Part shown: positions 32,544 to 41,369 of the stretch, in pieces
Numbering within the stretch: position 1 is the first letter of the stretch
How the letters are laid out: each line of letters begins with the position of its first letter
Assembly: GCA_017457865.1 (NCBI GenBank)
Contig: JAFTGN010000056.1
Span: 1 to 50,361 of the forward strand
Length of the DNA stretch: 50,361 nt
Direction of reading: 5' to 3'
From: Lachnospiraceae bacterium
GTDB lineage: Bacteria > Bacillota > Clostridia > Lachnospirales > Lachnospiraceae
Notes under the pieces: generated by a model
What the model saw: only the letters and a program-made list of their open reading frames with translations
The model's database searches: none
Told to the model about the DNA's origin: nothing
Position numbers and translations under genes: made by a program

Positions 32544-33485
32544 TTACAGTCCAGCCTGCTCTAACCATTCGGAATGTTCTCCACTGGCTCTCTTAAATTT
32601 GTATGGAGAGATATGGTTTGCCTCCTGAAACTTCTTAATGAAGTAACTAGTGCTATTAAAACCAACCTGTAATGCAATTTCTGTGACAGAGTTATCCGTG
32701 TAAAGAAGAAGTGATTTGGCTTGCTCCAAACGGTAATCATTGATATACGAGATCAAGGTCTTGCCAGTATACTGTTTGAAGATTTTCATAAAATAACTTT
32801 CACTGTAATTGGTACGTGCAGTCAGGTCTTCTGCCCGCAAAGGTTCCTGATAGTGCTGGCTGATATAGTCCAGTACATCACGAATGACCAACAGGTTTTT
32901 GGTCTGCTCCGGTGTAGAAGGGATGATATAGTTATCGGTCATCATCTCATAGAACAAGGAATAGAACAGAGACTTTAACAGCACATAATAGTATGGCTCC
33001 TTCAAACTGTAGCAGTTATAAATCTGAGTAAACAGACCACAGATCTGTCCATAATGCAAATCAGCCGGAGTGATCAATGGAGTAATGCCCAGCCGGTTTT
33101 CCATCAGAGGGGCAACGACTCGTTCCTGAAAACGGTCACCTGCCGGTCCCAGCAGGAAATTAGGATGGAACACAATGCTCTTATAATAGAGGGTATTCAT
33201 CACATCCGTCTTGATGTTGTGTACTACGTTACAGTTGATAAACAGCAGATCTCCCTTTTTGATGCGGAAGGTTTCAGCATTCAGACGGGCAAACCCGCTT
33301 CCCTTTTCTATGTAGATAATCTCCATCTCCTCATGCCAGTGGGTATAAAGAGAGTGGTAAATGACACAATTGTCCATGTAAGTTTCGATGGGCAATTCAA
33401 AAGAACCATGTGCGCTGCGTTCTTTTAAAGTTTCATCTACTTCCTCTGCCCGTTCAATGCGGGTAATCTTATTGATAATATTCAT
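32544..33485 (-). CDS. AraC-family transcriptional regulator with cupin sensor domain
   Basis: 313-aa one-component regulator. The N-terminal cupin-like domain (about 20-160) has 'HSLYTHWHEEMEIIYIEKGSGFARLNAETFRIKKGDLLFINCNVVHNI', the sugar-sensing beta barrel of AraC proteins. The C-terminal double helix-turn-helix (about 205-305) has 'LRAEDLTARTNYSESYFMKIFKQYTGKTLISYINDYRLEQAKSLLLYTDNSVTEIALQVGFNSTSYFIKKFQEANHISPYKFKR'-type order. It lies 146 nt upstream of glgP on the same strand and 38 nt after the HAD gene. Likely target: local glucan genes (inference from position). Confidence 0.92.
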   Translation of the reverse strand: MNIINKITRIERAEEVDETLKERSAHGSFELPIETYMDNCVIYHSLYTHWHEEMEIIYIEKGSGFARLNAETFRIKKGDLLFINCNVVHNIKTDVMNTLYYKSIVFHPNFLLGPAGDRFQERVVAPLMENRLGITPLITPADLHYGQICGLFTQIYNCYSLKEPYYYVLLKSLFYSLFYEMMTDNYIIPSTPEQTKNLLVIRDVLDYISQHYQEPLRAEDLTARTNYSESYFMKIFKQYTGKTLISYINDYRLEQAKSLLLYTDNSVTEIALQVGFNSTSYFIKKFQEANHISPYKFKRASGEHSEWLEQAGL

Positions 33486-33523
33486 AAAAATACTCCATTC
33501 CGACGCTGAAACAACAGCACAAA

Positions 33524-34252
33524 CTAAGCTAAAAAAACATCACTGATGTTGGAAAGTTCAATACAATGCTCCGGCAGGGATCTGGTTCTGGCAGGGGATT
33601 GTTCGGTACAGATATACATACTATCTAATCCGACAGCTGCAGCACCATGACAATCTGCAATGTCATCATTACCGATCATGACAGAACAGGCTGGATCCAG
33701 TCTATACTGTTTCAGTAGCATTTCATAAAAATATGGGTCAGGTTTCTTATGTCCTGCCTCAGAGGATAATAAAATCCCATTAAAATATGGAGTTAATTTT
33801 AAAGAAATCAATTCAGGGCGAGTGAAAAGTTTCTGTGCATTGGATAAAAGATAGACTTGTTTGCCAGCATACCTTAATTTTTGAAGCAATTCTGTGACAC
33901 CTTCAAAAAGTCTGAGCTTTTCCAATGAAACACTGCGAAAGAACATGGCCGTACGGGCAACTAACCGTTCTGATGCAGAAATCCCCTTTTGTTCGAAGAG
34001 TTTATGAAAAATAACTGAGATATCAATCTCAGCAACTCCATCCGGAGCAGTAGATGAGAAAATAACTGCCTGTGTCTGTGCTTCCTCTTCACGAATCAAA
34101 TCCTGATAACGTGTATGCAGTTCTGCAGGGGTATAATGCGCTCCCTGCATTGCCATAAAGTAAGCTAACTTTTCCCAGAGAAGAGGCTGTTCTTCATCCG
34201 TGTGAATATCCGCCAGAGTACCGTATAAGTCAAAAATATAATTCTGATACAT
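33524..34252 (-). CDS. HAD-superfamily hydrolase (haloacid dehalogenase/phosphatase-like)
   Basis: 242-aa cytosolic phosphohydrolase. Motif I is 'FDLYGTLAD' near residues 7-15 (DxYGT, as in the YfnB/YjjG nucleotidase-like branch), motif II 'YLLSNAQ', motif III Lys in 'HKKPDPYFY' and motif IV 'MIGNDDIADCHGAAAVGLDSMYI'. The helical cap lies between residues about 20 and 90. The substrate is unknown; a sugar phosphate or nucleotide is usual for this branch. ATG 34252 has AAGGAA about 8 nt upstream, and upstream in-frame starts lack a site. It shares the strand with the AraC gene and glgP and may be first in that operon. Confidence 0.88.
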   Translation of the reverse strand: MYQNYIFDLYGTLADIHTDEEQPLLWEKLAYFMAMQGAHYTPAELHTRYQDLIREEEAQTQAVIFSSTAPDGVAEIDISVIFHKLFEQKGISASERLVARTAMFFRSVSLEKLRLFEGVTELLQKLRYAGKQVYLLSNAQKLFTRPELISLKLTPYFNGILLSSEAGHKKPDPYFYEMLLKQYRLDPACSVMIGNDDIADCHGAAAVGLDSMYICTEQSPARTRSLPEHCIELSNISDVFLA

Positions 34253-34554
34253 AGAAAAAATTCCTTTCATAGACGATTGGGCGAGGAATTTGTTCATATT
34301 ACAGATGAGACTTATTTGCTTTGAACTATTTTATCATCAGAAAGTCCATTCTGCAACCCTTTTTATAAGATTGTTATATTTTTGTGGAAATATATGAAAT
34401 GAAATTTATTTTTTTTAGACAAACCGTTGAATCTTTTTTAATCAAAAAAGGTATGTGAAAGCAATTATGAATAAAAGAATTGAGCGTTTTTTCAAAAACA
34501 TATCATTATGAAAATAAAATTTTGCAATTATAAGTAAAGATTCACATAAACTTC

Positions 34555-34583
34555 TTGACATAGCTTCAAATCCTTTATAAACT
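34555..34583 (+). promoter_or_regulatory. Promoter of yesN-yesM operon
   Basis: Consensus -35 TTGACA (34555-34560), 17-nt spacer, -10 TAAACT (34578-34583). The rest of the divergent gap (34253-34680) is very AT-rich with no other clear signal. Confidence 0.7.
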
Positions 34584-34680
34584 GTTAAAAATGGGATTAT
34601 TTTCTGATATTATGGGGTGTCAATTTTTCCAATCCAGAGCTATAATGAATATGGAATATTTGCACAGAAGGGGAACGGAA

Positions 34681-36204
34681 ATGTATACGTATTTGATTGT
34701 AGATGACGAATTGATCGAACGAAAAGGTTTATGTATGCTGTTAAAAAGGGTGGATAAAAATGGTACGATCCTACAGGCAGCAAACGGTGAAGATGCACTG
34801 GCGGTACTGGAAGAGAACCAGGTGGATGTGCTTATGACAGATATCAATATGCCTTTTATGGACGGAATGGAACTATTGGAGCAGGTACACAAAAAATATC
34901 CGGAGTTGCCATCTGTTATTTTTAGCGGGTACGATGATTTTGGCTATGCGAAAAAAGCCATTTCTTATGGCGTATCGGAATATATATTGAAGCCAGTCAA
35001 TCCGGAAGAATTTGAAAAGGCAGTGCGGAATATTCTGGCAGAATTGGAACAGTCCAGACAGGAGGAACGACGCAAGGATGAAAGCATAGACTTTATCAAG
35101 GAACATCTGCTGTATCTGATGGTCAACGGACAGTCGAAGGCTTCTTTGCAGGAGAAGGCAATGGATCTCATTGATCTGAATTTTGTTGATGGGTATAAGA
35201 GGATGCTGTTGTTGGAATGCAACGGCAATTTCTTTGAGCAGATGGACGAAACCATATTAAAAGGAATGAAGGAAGTACTGGGGATTTCTTTTCAGTATTT
35301 GAACCTGAATCCGGAACAGGCACTTTTGTTTTTTACAGAGGAGCCGACAAAAGAGTGGACAATTGTGGGAGAACAGCTGGTGGCATATTTTTTGCTGGAA
35401 TGTGGACAGACTTGTTTTGTGTCTGTCTCTGCGGATATGAAAGCTTATCCTATGGAGATTACAGAGCATTTTGCATTGGTAGAAAAGCAGATGGAAGAGA
35501 AATTTTATGCTGTGGACAAGCGTGTCTTTCTGCCATTTCAACAGCAGGAAACCTATGAAGACACCCAGGAGGATGCAGAGCGTCTCATTGGACAGATTCA
35601 GTTGGACATCAAGCATCGGGATATGGAGAACTTACAACAACATTTTCAGCTGTTTTGTGACCGGTATCAGTTCCAGAAAAATTTTTCTCAGATTTACATT
35701 AAATTTATGTTTTCTAATCTGTTAAAGGAAATTTATAGTCATCTAACGGATACAGATGAAAAATTGCTGAACCGTGCCATTGATCGATTGTATCATTGTA
35801 ATGATATGCAAAGTATGATTGCCATCCTGCAAACATCCATTGATAAGATCCAGGTGCAGATGGAGAATTCCCGTGGAACAAAACGCAGAGAAGTGGAAAT
35901 AGTACACCAGATTGTAAAGAAGAAATATTCTGACAGTGGGTTAGGGGTAGATCAGCTGGCAATGGAAGTGAATATGACGCCCAATTATCTCAGCAGTCTG
36001 TTTAAAAAAGAAACAGGAGAGAATCTGAGCACATACTTAAAACGTTTTCGGATGGAGCGTGCCAAAGAACTCCTTTCTGATACCAATAAAAAAATTGGCG
36101 ATATTTGCGTAGAATGTGGATTTGTCAATGTATCTTATTTTTGTCAGAGTTTCAGAGAAACATTTGGCGTCAGTCCGAAGAAGTACAGAGAGCAGGGGGA
36201 ATAA
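34681..36204 (+). CDS. AraC-type response regulator (YesN family)
   Basis: 507-aa regulator. The N-terminal receiver domain (about 1-125) has the acidic DDE at 8-10, phosphoacceptor Asp54 in 'VLMTDINMPFMDG' and Lys in 'YILKPVNPEEF'. A long central region without clear similarity follows. The C-terminal AraC double helix-turn-helix (about 405-505) has 'LGVDQLAMEVNMTPNYLSSLFKKETGENLSTYLKRFRMERAKELL' type order and 'CVECGFVNVSYFCQSFRETFGVSPKKYR'. ATG 34681 follows AAGGGGAACGG; an upstream extension to 34591 overlaps the promoter. The stop codon abuts the kinase ATG. Such pairs usually control carbohydrate ABC importers, which fits the sugar-binding genes downstream. Confidence 0.92.
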   Translation: MYTYLIVDDELIERKGLCMLLKRVDKNGTILQAANGEDALAVLEENQVDVLMTDINMPFMDGMELLEQVHKKYPELPSVIFSGYDDFGYAKKAISYGVSEYILKPVNPEEFEKAVRNILAELEQSRQEERRKDESIDFIKEHLLYLMVNGQSKASLQEKAMDLIDLNFVDGYKRMLLLECNGNFFEQMDETILKGMKEVLGISFQYLNLNPEQALLFFTEEPTKEWTIVGEQLVAYFLLECGQTCFVSVSADMKAYPMEITEHFALVEKQMEEKFYAVDKRVFLPFQQQETYEDTQEDAERLIGQIQLDIKHRDMENLQQHFQLFCDRYQFQKNFSQIYIKFMFSNLLKEIYSHLTDTDEKLLNRAIDRLYHCNDMQSMIAILQTSIDKIQVQMENSRGTKRREVEIVHQIVKKKYSDSGLGVDQLAMEVNMTPNYLSSLFKKETGENLSTYLKRFRMERAKELLSDTNKKIGDICVECGFVNVSYFCQSFRETFGVSPKKYREQGE

Positions 36205-37878
36205 ATGCGTTTTTTTGACAATCTTCAGATGAGTAAAAAACTGATTTTCATTTATTTACTGACCGGGTTTCTGCCCATCTGTATTGTATGTGTCATGTTT
36301 TTTTCGCAGATGACAGATGTACTGCAACAAAGAGAAATCAATAATCTGGCAGTTGCTTTTGAAAGAGAGGCAGAATCGCTGGATACAGAACTGAAACTGT
36401 GTACCAGAATGTCTGACTATATCGCATTCAATCGTACGGTGGGAATTATTTTGAATGATATGGATCAAAACAACTTTGATGTGTATCAGCGGCTTGTGAA
36501 GGAGTTTGATCCAATGATGGATTCTGTGAAATATTTTTACACAGACATCAATCAGGTTAGTATATATGTGAAACGTAACCTCATTTCACATGGCAATTAT
36601 CTGTTGCCTTATGCGGATATTGCAGAGGAACCTTGGGCGGAGCTGGAAGACGATGACATCAAGTGGTATGCAGATCAGGAAAACAGAAAAATTCTGTTGA
36701 TTCGCAATATGCCTTTGATGAACGGTGGTTTGTTGTATGTTTCTATGGATTACGATCGGTTGTTGCAGAAACTGGAACTGGCAAGTGTAGGCAGTTATTC
36801 TGTTTTTATATATGAAGGGCATACCCCTGTTTATGAATATATGGCAGGAACGTCAGGTGGGCAGATTGAATTTGCGCAGTTTCAGGAAATCAAAGAGGCA
36901 CAGGAGGATTCCTTTGTGGTATTGGAGCATCCTTTGGCACAAACAAAATACCAATGGACCATTGGCTGTGTGATGGCCAAGGATCAGATGACCAGCCCAA
37001 TGGATACGTTATTGAAACAGACATTGCTTATTTGGGGATTATGTATTGCGTTGTCTCTGGTGGCGTTGCTTTATTTTGCAAAAAATATATCGGTACGAGT
37101 GAAACATTTGGATGACCGTATGAAAACAGTGGAAAGCGGGAATCTGGATGTACAGATCAGTGACACACGCAAGGATGAGCTTGGAGATCTGGCCAGAGGT
37201 TTTGACCATATGGTAGTAGAGTTGCGCCGGCTAATCAGGGAGGTATATCAAAGTCAGATTGCCCAGAAAAAGTATGAGATGACAGCCCTTCGGGCGCAGA
37301 TCAATCCCCACTTTTTGTATAATTCTCTGTCATTGATCAACTGGAAAGCGCTGGAAATCGGGGCGGAGGACATCAGCAAAGCCACATTGGCATTATCCAG
37401 ATATTACAGAACATCATTGAACAAGGGGAAAAATGTGATGCCCATACGGGAGGAGTTGGACAATGTCAAAGCCTATTTGGAAATTCAGGAAATGTTCCAT
37501 GATTACAGCTTTGATGTGGAGATTGCTGTTGCACCAGACATCATGGAGTATGAAACCTTGAATCTGGTATTGCAGCCCCTGGTGGAAAACGCCATTCACC
37601 ATGGAATCGACCAGTTACGAGACAGAAAAGGCGTCATCACCATTACGGGTAGCAAAGAAGGGCAGGAGATTGTATTAAAAGTAACGGATAATGGCAATGG
37701 GATGAGCCAGGAAAAGGCAGAAAGTATTTTACAAAATACAAGTCCGGGCTATGGTGTGAAGAATGTACACTCCAGGATTCAATTGCAGTATGGAGAGTCT
37801 TATGGATTGATCATACATAGTGTGGAGGGAGTGGGAACAGAAATACAGGTGCATTTTCCGGCAGTGGAACAGTCATAA
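36205..37878 (+). CDS. Sensor histidine kinase of the YesM (HPK7/LytS-like) family
   Basis: 557-aa membrane kinase partner of the preceding regulator. Two membrane helices (about 12-35, LIFIYLLTGFLPICIVCVMFF; about 272-295, LLIWGLCIALSLVALLYFA) flank an extracellular Cache/dCache-like sensor of about 235 residues. A HAMP domain (about 295-345) leads to the His_kinase motif 'ALRAQINPHFLYNSLSLINW' with His369, then 'LQPLVENAIHHGI', 'VTDNGNGM' and 'GYGVKNVHSRI' of the ATP site. It begins one base after the YesN stop. The extracellular sensor suggests direct detection of an oligosaccharide or a signal relayed by the lipoprotein encoded next. Confidence 0.92.
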   Translation: MRFFDNLQMSKKLIFIYLLTGFLPICIVCVMFFSQMTDVLQQREINNLAVAFEREAESLDTELKLCTRMSDYIAFNRTVGIILNDMDQNNFDVYQRLVKEFDPMMDSVKYFYTDINQVSIYVKRNLISHGNYLLPYADIAEEPWAELEDDDIKWYADQENRKILLIRNMPLMNGGLLYVSMDYDRLLQKLELASVGSYSVFIYEGHTPVYEYMAGTSGGQIEFAQFQEIKEAQEDSFVVLEHPLAQTKYQWTIGCVMAKDQMTSPMDTLLKQTLLIWGLCIALSLVALLYFAKNISVRVKHLDDRMKTVESGNLDVQISDTRKDELGDLARGFDHMVVELRRLIREVYQSQIAQKKYEMTALRAQINPHFLYNSLSLINWKALEIGAEDISKATLALSRYYRTSLNKGKNVMPIREELDNVKAYLEIQEMFHDYSFDVEIAVAPDIMEYETLNLVLQPLVENAIHHGIDQLRDRKGVITITGSKEGQEIVLKVTDNGNGMSQEKAESILQNTSPGYGVKNVHSRIQLQYGESYGLIIHSVEGVGTEIQVHFPAVEQS

Positions 37879-37925
37879 GGAGTGTATCAACAAAAAGAGT
37901 ATCGTGATGGGAAAGGGAGAGAAGC

Positions 37926-39632
37926 ATGAAACAGAAGAGAATGGCAGTTCTGTTTTTGGTGACATGTATGTTGGCAGGATGCAATCACAATGAACGGGTG
38001 GGAACAGAGGAAACCATGACAGAACCGGTTGCAGAAACCAACGATATGTCTGCTCAGTGGAAGAAAGCATCTACGACACCATTTGGCAGGTATCCGGAGA
38101 CTGTGACTTATACGTTGGCGAAGGAAGTCACAGAGGACAATTCCAGGCTGCCTTTGGGAGAAAGTTATGAGGACAATGCGTATACCAGACTGATTCGGGA
38201 GGTGATCAATGCCCAGAATCAGGATGTTTATGAGAACAGTGGTGACAGTTATTACAATGGTGTTTATATGATGGTTGCCAGCGGTGAGATTGCAGATGTG
38301 ATGGTAGTCAGTGAAGAGGTTATGTATCAGATGCAGGACAGGGGAATGTTGGAGGATCTGACAGATGTCTATGCCCAGTGTGCCAGTGAGAAAATCAAGG
38401 AAATCTATGAGAGTTATGGTGGTAAAATTTTTGGCAACTGTACTTTTAACGGACGACTCATGGCCGTGCCGGAAACCAATATCTCCAATGGTCCCAATCT
38501 GTGCTGGGTACGAAAGGATTACCTGGATACACTGGGATTGGATGTACCACAGACGTTGGCAGATGTGGAGGCGGTGGCAGCTGCTTTTGCAGAGCAAAAT
38601 GTGGGTTGTACAGAGGCAAAACCCAATATTGGTCTTGCCTGTAATGTGGGTCTCACCGGCGACTCCGGTACTGCATCTGAATTTACTATGGATTTAGAAT
38701 TCGCATCGTTCTCTGCCTATCCACAACAGTGGATTGAAGAAGGGGATGGAACTGTGCGGTATGGTTCCATACAACCGGAGGCAAGAGATACATTGTTTCA
38801 TCTTCATGAATTATATGAAAATGGAGTATTGGATCCCGATTTTCTCATACGGACACAGGAAGATATTGCGGATTTGATTATAGAGGGACGTTGCGGGATT
38901 TTCTTTGCACCCTGGTGGGCCCCCAATAACCCTCTTTGGAAATGCAGAGAGGTAGATGCAAATGCAGACTGGGTTCCCTGCCTCATCGACAATACAGGGG
39001 TGAATGCCACCCGATTTGGTACTCAGAAAATGACTGGCAATTATGTGGTGGTCAGAAAGGGATATGAACATCCGGAAATTGTATTTAAGATCATATCGGT
39101 GATGTTTGATTACATGCGGTATGCCTATGATGATCCGGAAGGAGAGTTTGAACTGTATTACAGACAGAATGTGGATCCCACGGCCAGACCTCTTTCCATC
39201 AATGTGGACTACAATCAGGCGTTGAATATTTGTTATGAAAATCTGTGCAGTGCACTGGATGGGGAAATACCGGCCAGTGAGTTGGAGTTGCTGGAGCGTT
39301 CTTATTATCAGGTGTGTGAGCAGTATCTGGAAAATCCACAACAGGCCACAGCTGACAGCTGGAGTGGTTATGCGTCCAGGATCACTGCCTGTTCTCTGCT
39401 CAGTGAAGGCAACGTCATTCAACAAGCCTGTCTGTTTCCCAGAATTCCAAAGGATTTGATGATGGAGTGGTATGCACTGGAGGATTTGGAACAGGAAGTG
39501 TATTTGAAAATTATTCGTGGAGAGGTGGGTATTGAGGCTTTTGATGATTTTGTGGAGCAATGGCAGGAGAAAGGGGGGGCCAAAATAGAGGAAAAGTTGG
39601 AAAACATAATAAATGAACAAAACAGAGAATAA
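37926..39632 (+). CDS. Extracellular solute-binding lipoprotein (family 1, LipO/YtcQ-like)
   Basis: 568-aa lipoprotein. Residues 1-18 are a signal peptide with lipobox LAGC (Cys19 lipidated). The mature protein has the large type-1 solute-binding fold: 'ARLIREVINAQN'-type opening (here YTRLIREVINAQN), 'NGRLMAVPETNISNGPNLCWVRKDYLDTLGLDVPQTLADVEAVAAAF' and 'RCGIFFAPWWAPNNPLW'. It is longer than typical MalE and resembles LipO/YtcQ proteins of complex oligosaccharide systems. It lies 47 nt after the YesM gene, so it may feed ligand information to that sensor; no permeases follow directly, as a terminator separates it from malE. It could also share the MalF/MalG permeases (inference). Confidence 0.85.
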   Translation: MKQKRMAVLFLVTCMLAGCNHNERVGTEETMTEPVAETNDMSAQWKKASTTPFGRYPETVTYTLAKEVTEDNSRLPLGESYEDNAYTRLIREVINAQNQDVYENSGDSYYNGVYMMVASGEIADVMVVSEEVMYQMQDRGMLEDLTDVYAQCASEKIKEIYESYGGKIFGNCTFNGRLMAVPETNISNGPNLCWVRKDYLDTLGLDVPQTLADVEAVAAAFAEQNVGCTEAKPNIGLACNVGLTGDSGTASEFTMDLEFASFSAYPQQWIEEGDGTVRYGSIQPEARDTLFHLHELYENGVLDPDFLIRTQEDIADLIIEGRCGIFFAPWWAPNNPLWKCREVDANADWVPCLIDNTGVNATRFGTQKMTGNYVVVRKGYEHPEIVFKIISVMFDYMRYAYDDPEGEFELYYRQNVDPTARPLSINVDYNQALNICYENLCSALDGEIPASELELLERSYYQVCEQYLENPQQATADSWSGYASRITACSLLSEGNVIQQACLFPRIPKDLMMEWYALEDLEQEVYLKIIRGEVGIEAFDDFVEQWQEKGGAKIEEKLENIINEQNRE

Positions 39633-39664
39633 AAAAGAATGTACAGAAACTCCATAAGAAAAAG

Positions 39665-39706
39665 CAGGTTGATATGGGATGGACTGTCATATCAATCTGT
39701 TTTTTG
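39665..39706 (+). terminator. Terminator after the yesN-yesM-lipoprotein operon
   Basis: CAGGTTGATATG (39665-39676) with CATATCAATCTG (39688-39699), one wobble, an 11-nt loop, then T6. The malE gene is therefore transcribed separately. Confidence 0.82.
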
Positions 39707-39812
39707 TAAAAAAGTAATCAAAAATGTGTAGATTCTACTTGGATTTTATTGAAGAATTATAGAAAACCCACAGGAATCAAAGTTTTTTGATATTTTCATT
39801 CTGGAATTCGGC

Positions 39813-39821
39813 TGATATAAT
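39813..39821 (+). promoter_or_regulatory. Extended -10 promoter of malE
   Basis: GATATAAT preceded by TG gives TGaTATAAT, a consensus extended -10 (TATAAT at 39816-39821); the -35 region is weak, consistent with an activator. A small inverted repeat (ACCA/TGGT around 39841-39854) lies in the leader. Confidence 0.5.
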
Positions 39822-39927
39822 AAAAATGCATAAACGGAACACCACAAAATGGTTCTTCATTTAATAGGGCGAGGATTACATGAGAGAATGGATTGTGGCA
39901 GACCGGAGGAGTTAAAAGGAGGATACT

Positions 39928-41253
39928 ATGAAAAGAAAAGTAATTTCTATGATGATGGTTGCTGCTATGGCAGCAGGTTTGTTTGCAGGATGTGGCAACT
40001 CTGATAATACACCAGCAGACACAGACACAAAGACTGAAACAAAGGCAGAAACAAAATCTGCAGAGACCAAGGCAACAGAAGCAGACACAGATGCAGCCGA
40101 TGAAGACGTAATTTCCGCAACATTAACTGTATGGTCTCCATCTGAGGATCAGGCAGAGGATAAGGGCGCATGGTTACAGACTGTTTGCGAACAGTTCAAC
40201 GATGAGCATCCGGAATGGGATCTGACTTTCGAGTATGGTGTTTGTGCAGAGGGTGATGCAAAGAGTACTGTTACACAGGATGTAGACGGTGCAGCTGATG
40301 TGTACATGTTTGCAAATGACAACCTGACCGCTCTGGTAGCTGCAAATGGTATTGCAAAGCTGGGTGGTTCTGCTGCAGAGGCAGTAGAGGCTACCAACTC
40401 AGATGCGATCATTGATTCTGTATCTTTAGATGGTTCCCTGTATGGTGTTCCATTTACCACAAACACATGGTTCATGTTCTATGACAAGTCCGTATTCAGC
40501 GAGGATGACATTAAGAATCTGGATACCATGTTAGAGAAGGGTATTGTTTCCTTCCCACTGACCAATTCCTGGTACATTGCTTCCTTCTATGTAGCAAATG
40601 GTTGTACATTATTTGGTGAAGATGGTACAGACGAAGACGCTGGTGTAGATTTCTCCGGTGACAAGGCTGTAGCAGTAACCGATTATCTGGTTGATCTGTA
40701 TGCAAATCCAAACTTCGTGTTAGATTCTGACGGAGCTGGTCTGTCTGGTCTGCGTGATGGTTCTGTTAATGCAATCTTCTCCGGTTCCTGGGATGCAAGT
40801 TCCGTACAGGAAGCACTGGGCGACAACTATGGTGTAGCACAGCTGCCAACCATCACTATCGATGGTGAAGAAAAGCAGCTGAAGTCCTTTGCAGGTTCTA
40901 AGGCAATCGGTGTAAACCCAACTACCGAGTATCCGCAGATTGCTGTTGCACTGGCAAGCTACTTAGGAAGTGCTGATGCACAGAAGAGCCACTATGAGTT
41001 AAGAAGCGTTGTTCCTTGCAACACAGAGCTGTTAGAGGATGATGTAATCGGTGCAGATGAACTGGTTATCGCACAGAATGATACATTCTCCAACACTTCT
41101 ATCATCCAGCCATTCGTATCCAAGATGGATCAGTACTGGAGCCCAGCTGAGAACATGGGTAAGGCAATTGTAAACGGTGAAGTAACTCATGAAAATGCTG
41201 CTGAAATGACAGAGAACTTCAATGACAGCATCAACACTGCTGTAGTAGAGTAA
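39928..41253 (+). CDS. Maltose/maltodextrin-binding lipoprotein (MalE-type)
   Basis: 441-aa lipoprotein: signal peptide with FAGC lipobox, Cys22 lipidated, then a low-complexity Thr/Glu/Lys/Asp linker to about residue 60. The binding domain begins 'ATLTVWSPSEDQ' and includes 'DVYMFANDNLTALVAANGI', 'YGVPFTTNTWFMFYDKSVF', 'NAIFSGSWDASSVQEALGDNYGVAQLPTI' and 'YWSPAENMGKAIVNGEVTHENA', a pattern matching MalE-like receptors. The codon use is strongly biased, as in gap and pgk, indicating very high expression. MalF- and MalG-type permease genes follow after a hairpin. The ATPase (MsmX/MalK) is not in the window and is probably shared from elsewhere. Confidence 0.88.
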   Translation: MKRKVISMMMVAAMAAGLFAGCGNSDNTPADTDTKTETKAETKSAETKATEADTDAADEDVISATLTVWSPSEDQAEDKGAWLQTVCEQFNDEHPEWDLTFEYGVCAEGDAKSTVTQDVDGAADVYMFANDNLTALVAANGIAKLGGSAAEAVEATNSDAIIDSVSLDGSLYGVPFTTNTWFMFYDKSVFSEDDIKNLDTMLEKGIVSFPLTNSWYIASFYVANGCTLFGEDGTDEDAGVDFSGDKAVAVTDYLVDLYANPNFVLDSDGAGLSGLRDGSVNAIFSGSWDASSVQEALGDNYGVAQLPTITIDGEEKQLKSFAGSKAIGVNPTTEYPQIAVALASYLGSADAQKSHYELRSVVPCNTELLEDDVIGADELVIAQNDTFSNTSIIQPFVSKMDQYWSPAENMGKAIVNGEVTHENAAEMTENFNDSINTAVVE

Positions 41254-41296
41254 TACTGACATTGTCTGGCTGAAAAGAATACGATAGCATGAACCT

Positions 41297-41350
41297 TACG
41301 GGCATTGTCTAGCATATCATGCAGCTGCATAAACGCGGACAATGCCCGTA
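41297..41350 (+). terminator. Hairpin between malE and malF
   Basis: TACGGGCATTGTC (41297-41309) and GACAATGCCCGTA (41338-41350) form a perfect 13-bp stem with a 28-nt loop that holds its own palindrome ATGCAGCTGCAT; TTTTAAG follows. It ends 20 nt before the malF start. Likely a partial terminator and 3' stabiliser that lets the binding protein outnumber the permeases. Confidence 0.7.
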
Positions 41351-41369
41351 TTTTAAGAAAGGAAAACAT

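Noticed and set aside
38811-39620. A 269-codon minus-strand frame opposite the solute-binding lipoprotein gene
   Set aside because: Shadow of a well-supported lipoprotein gene; composition unlike a real protein.
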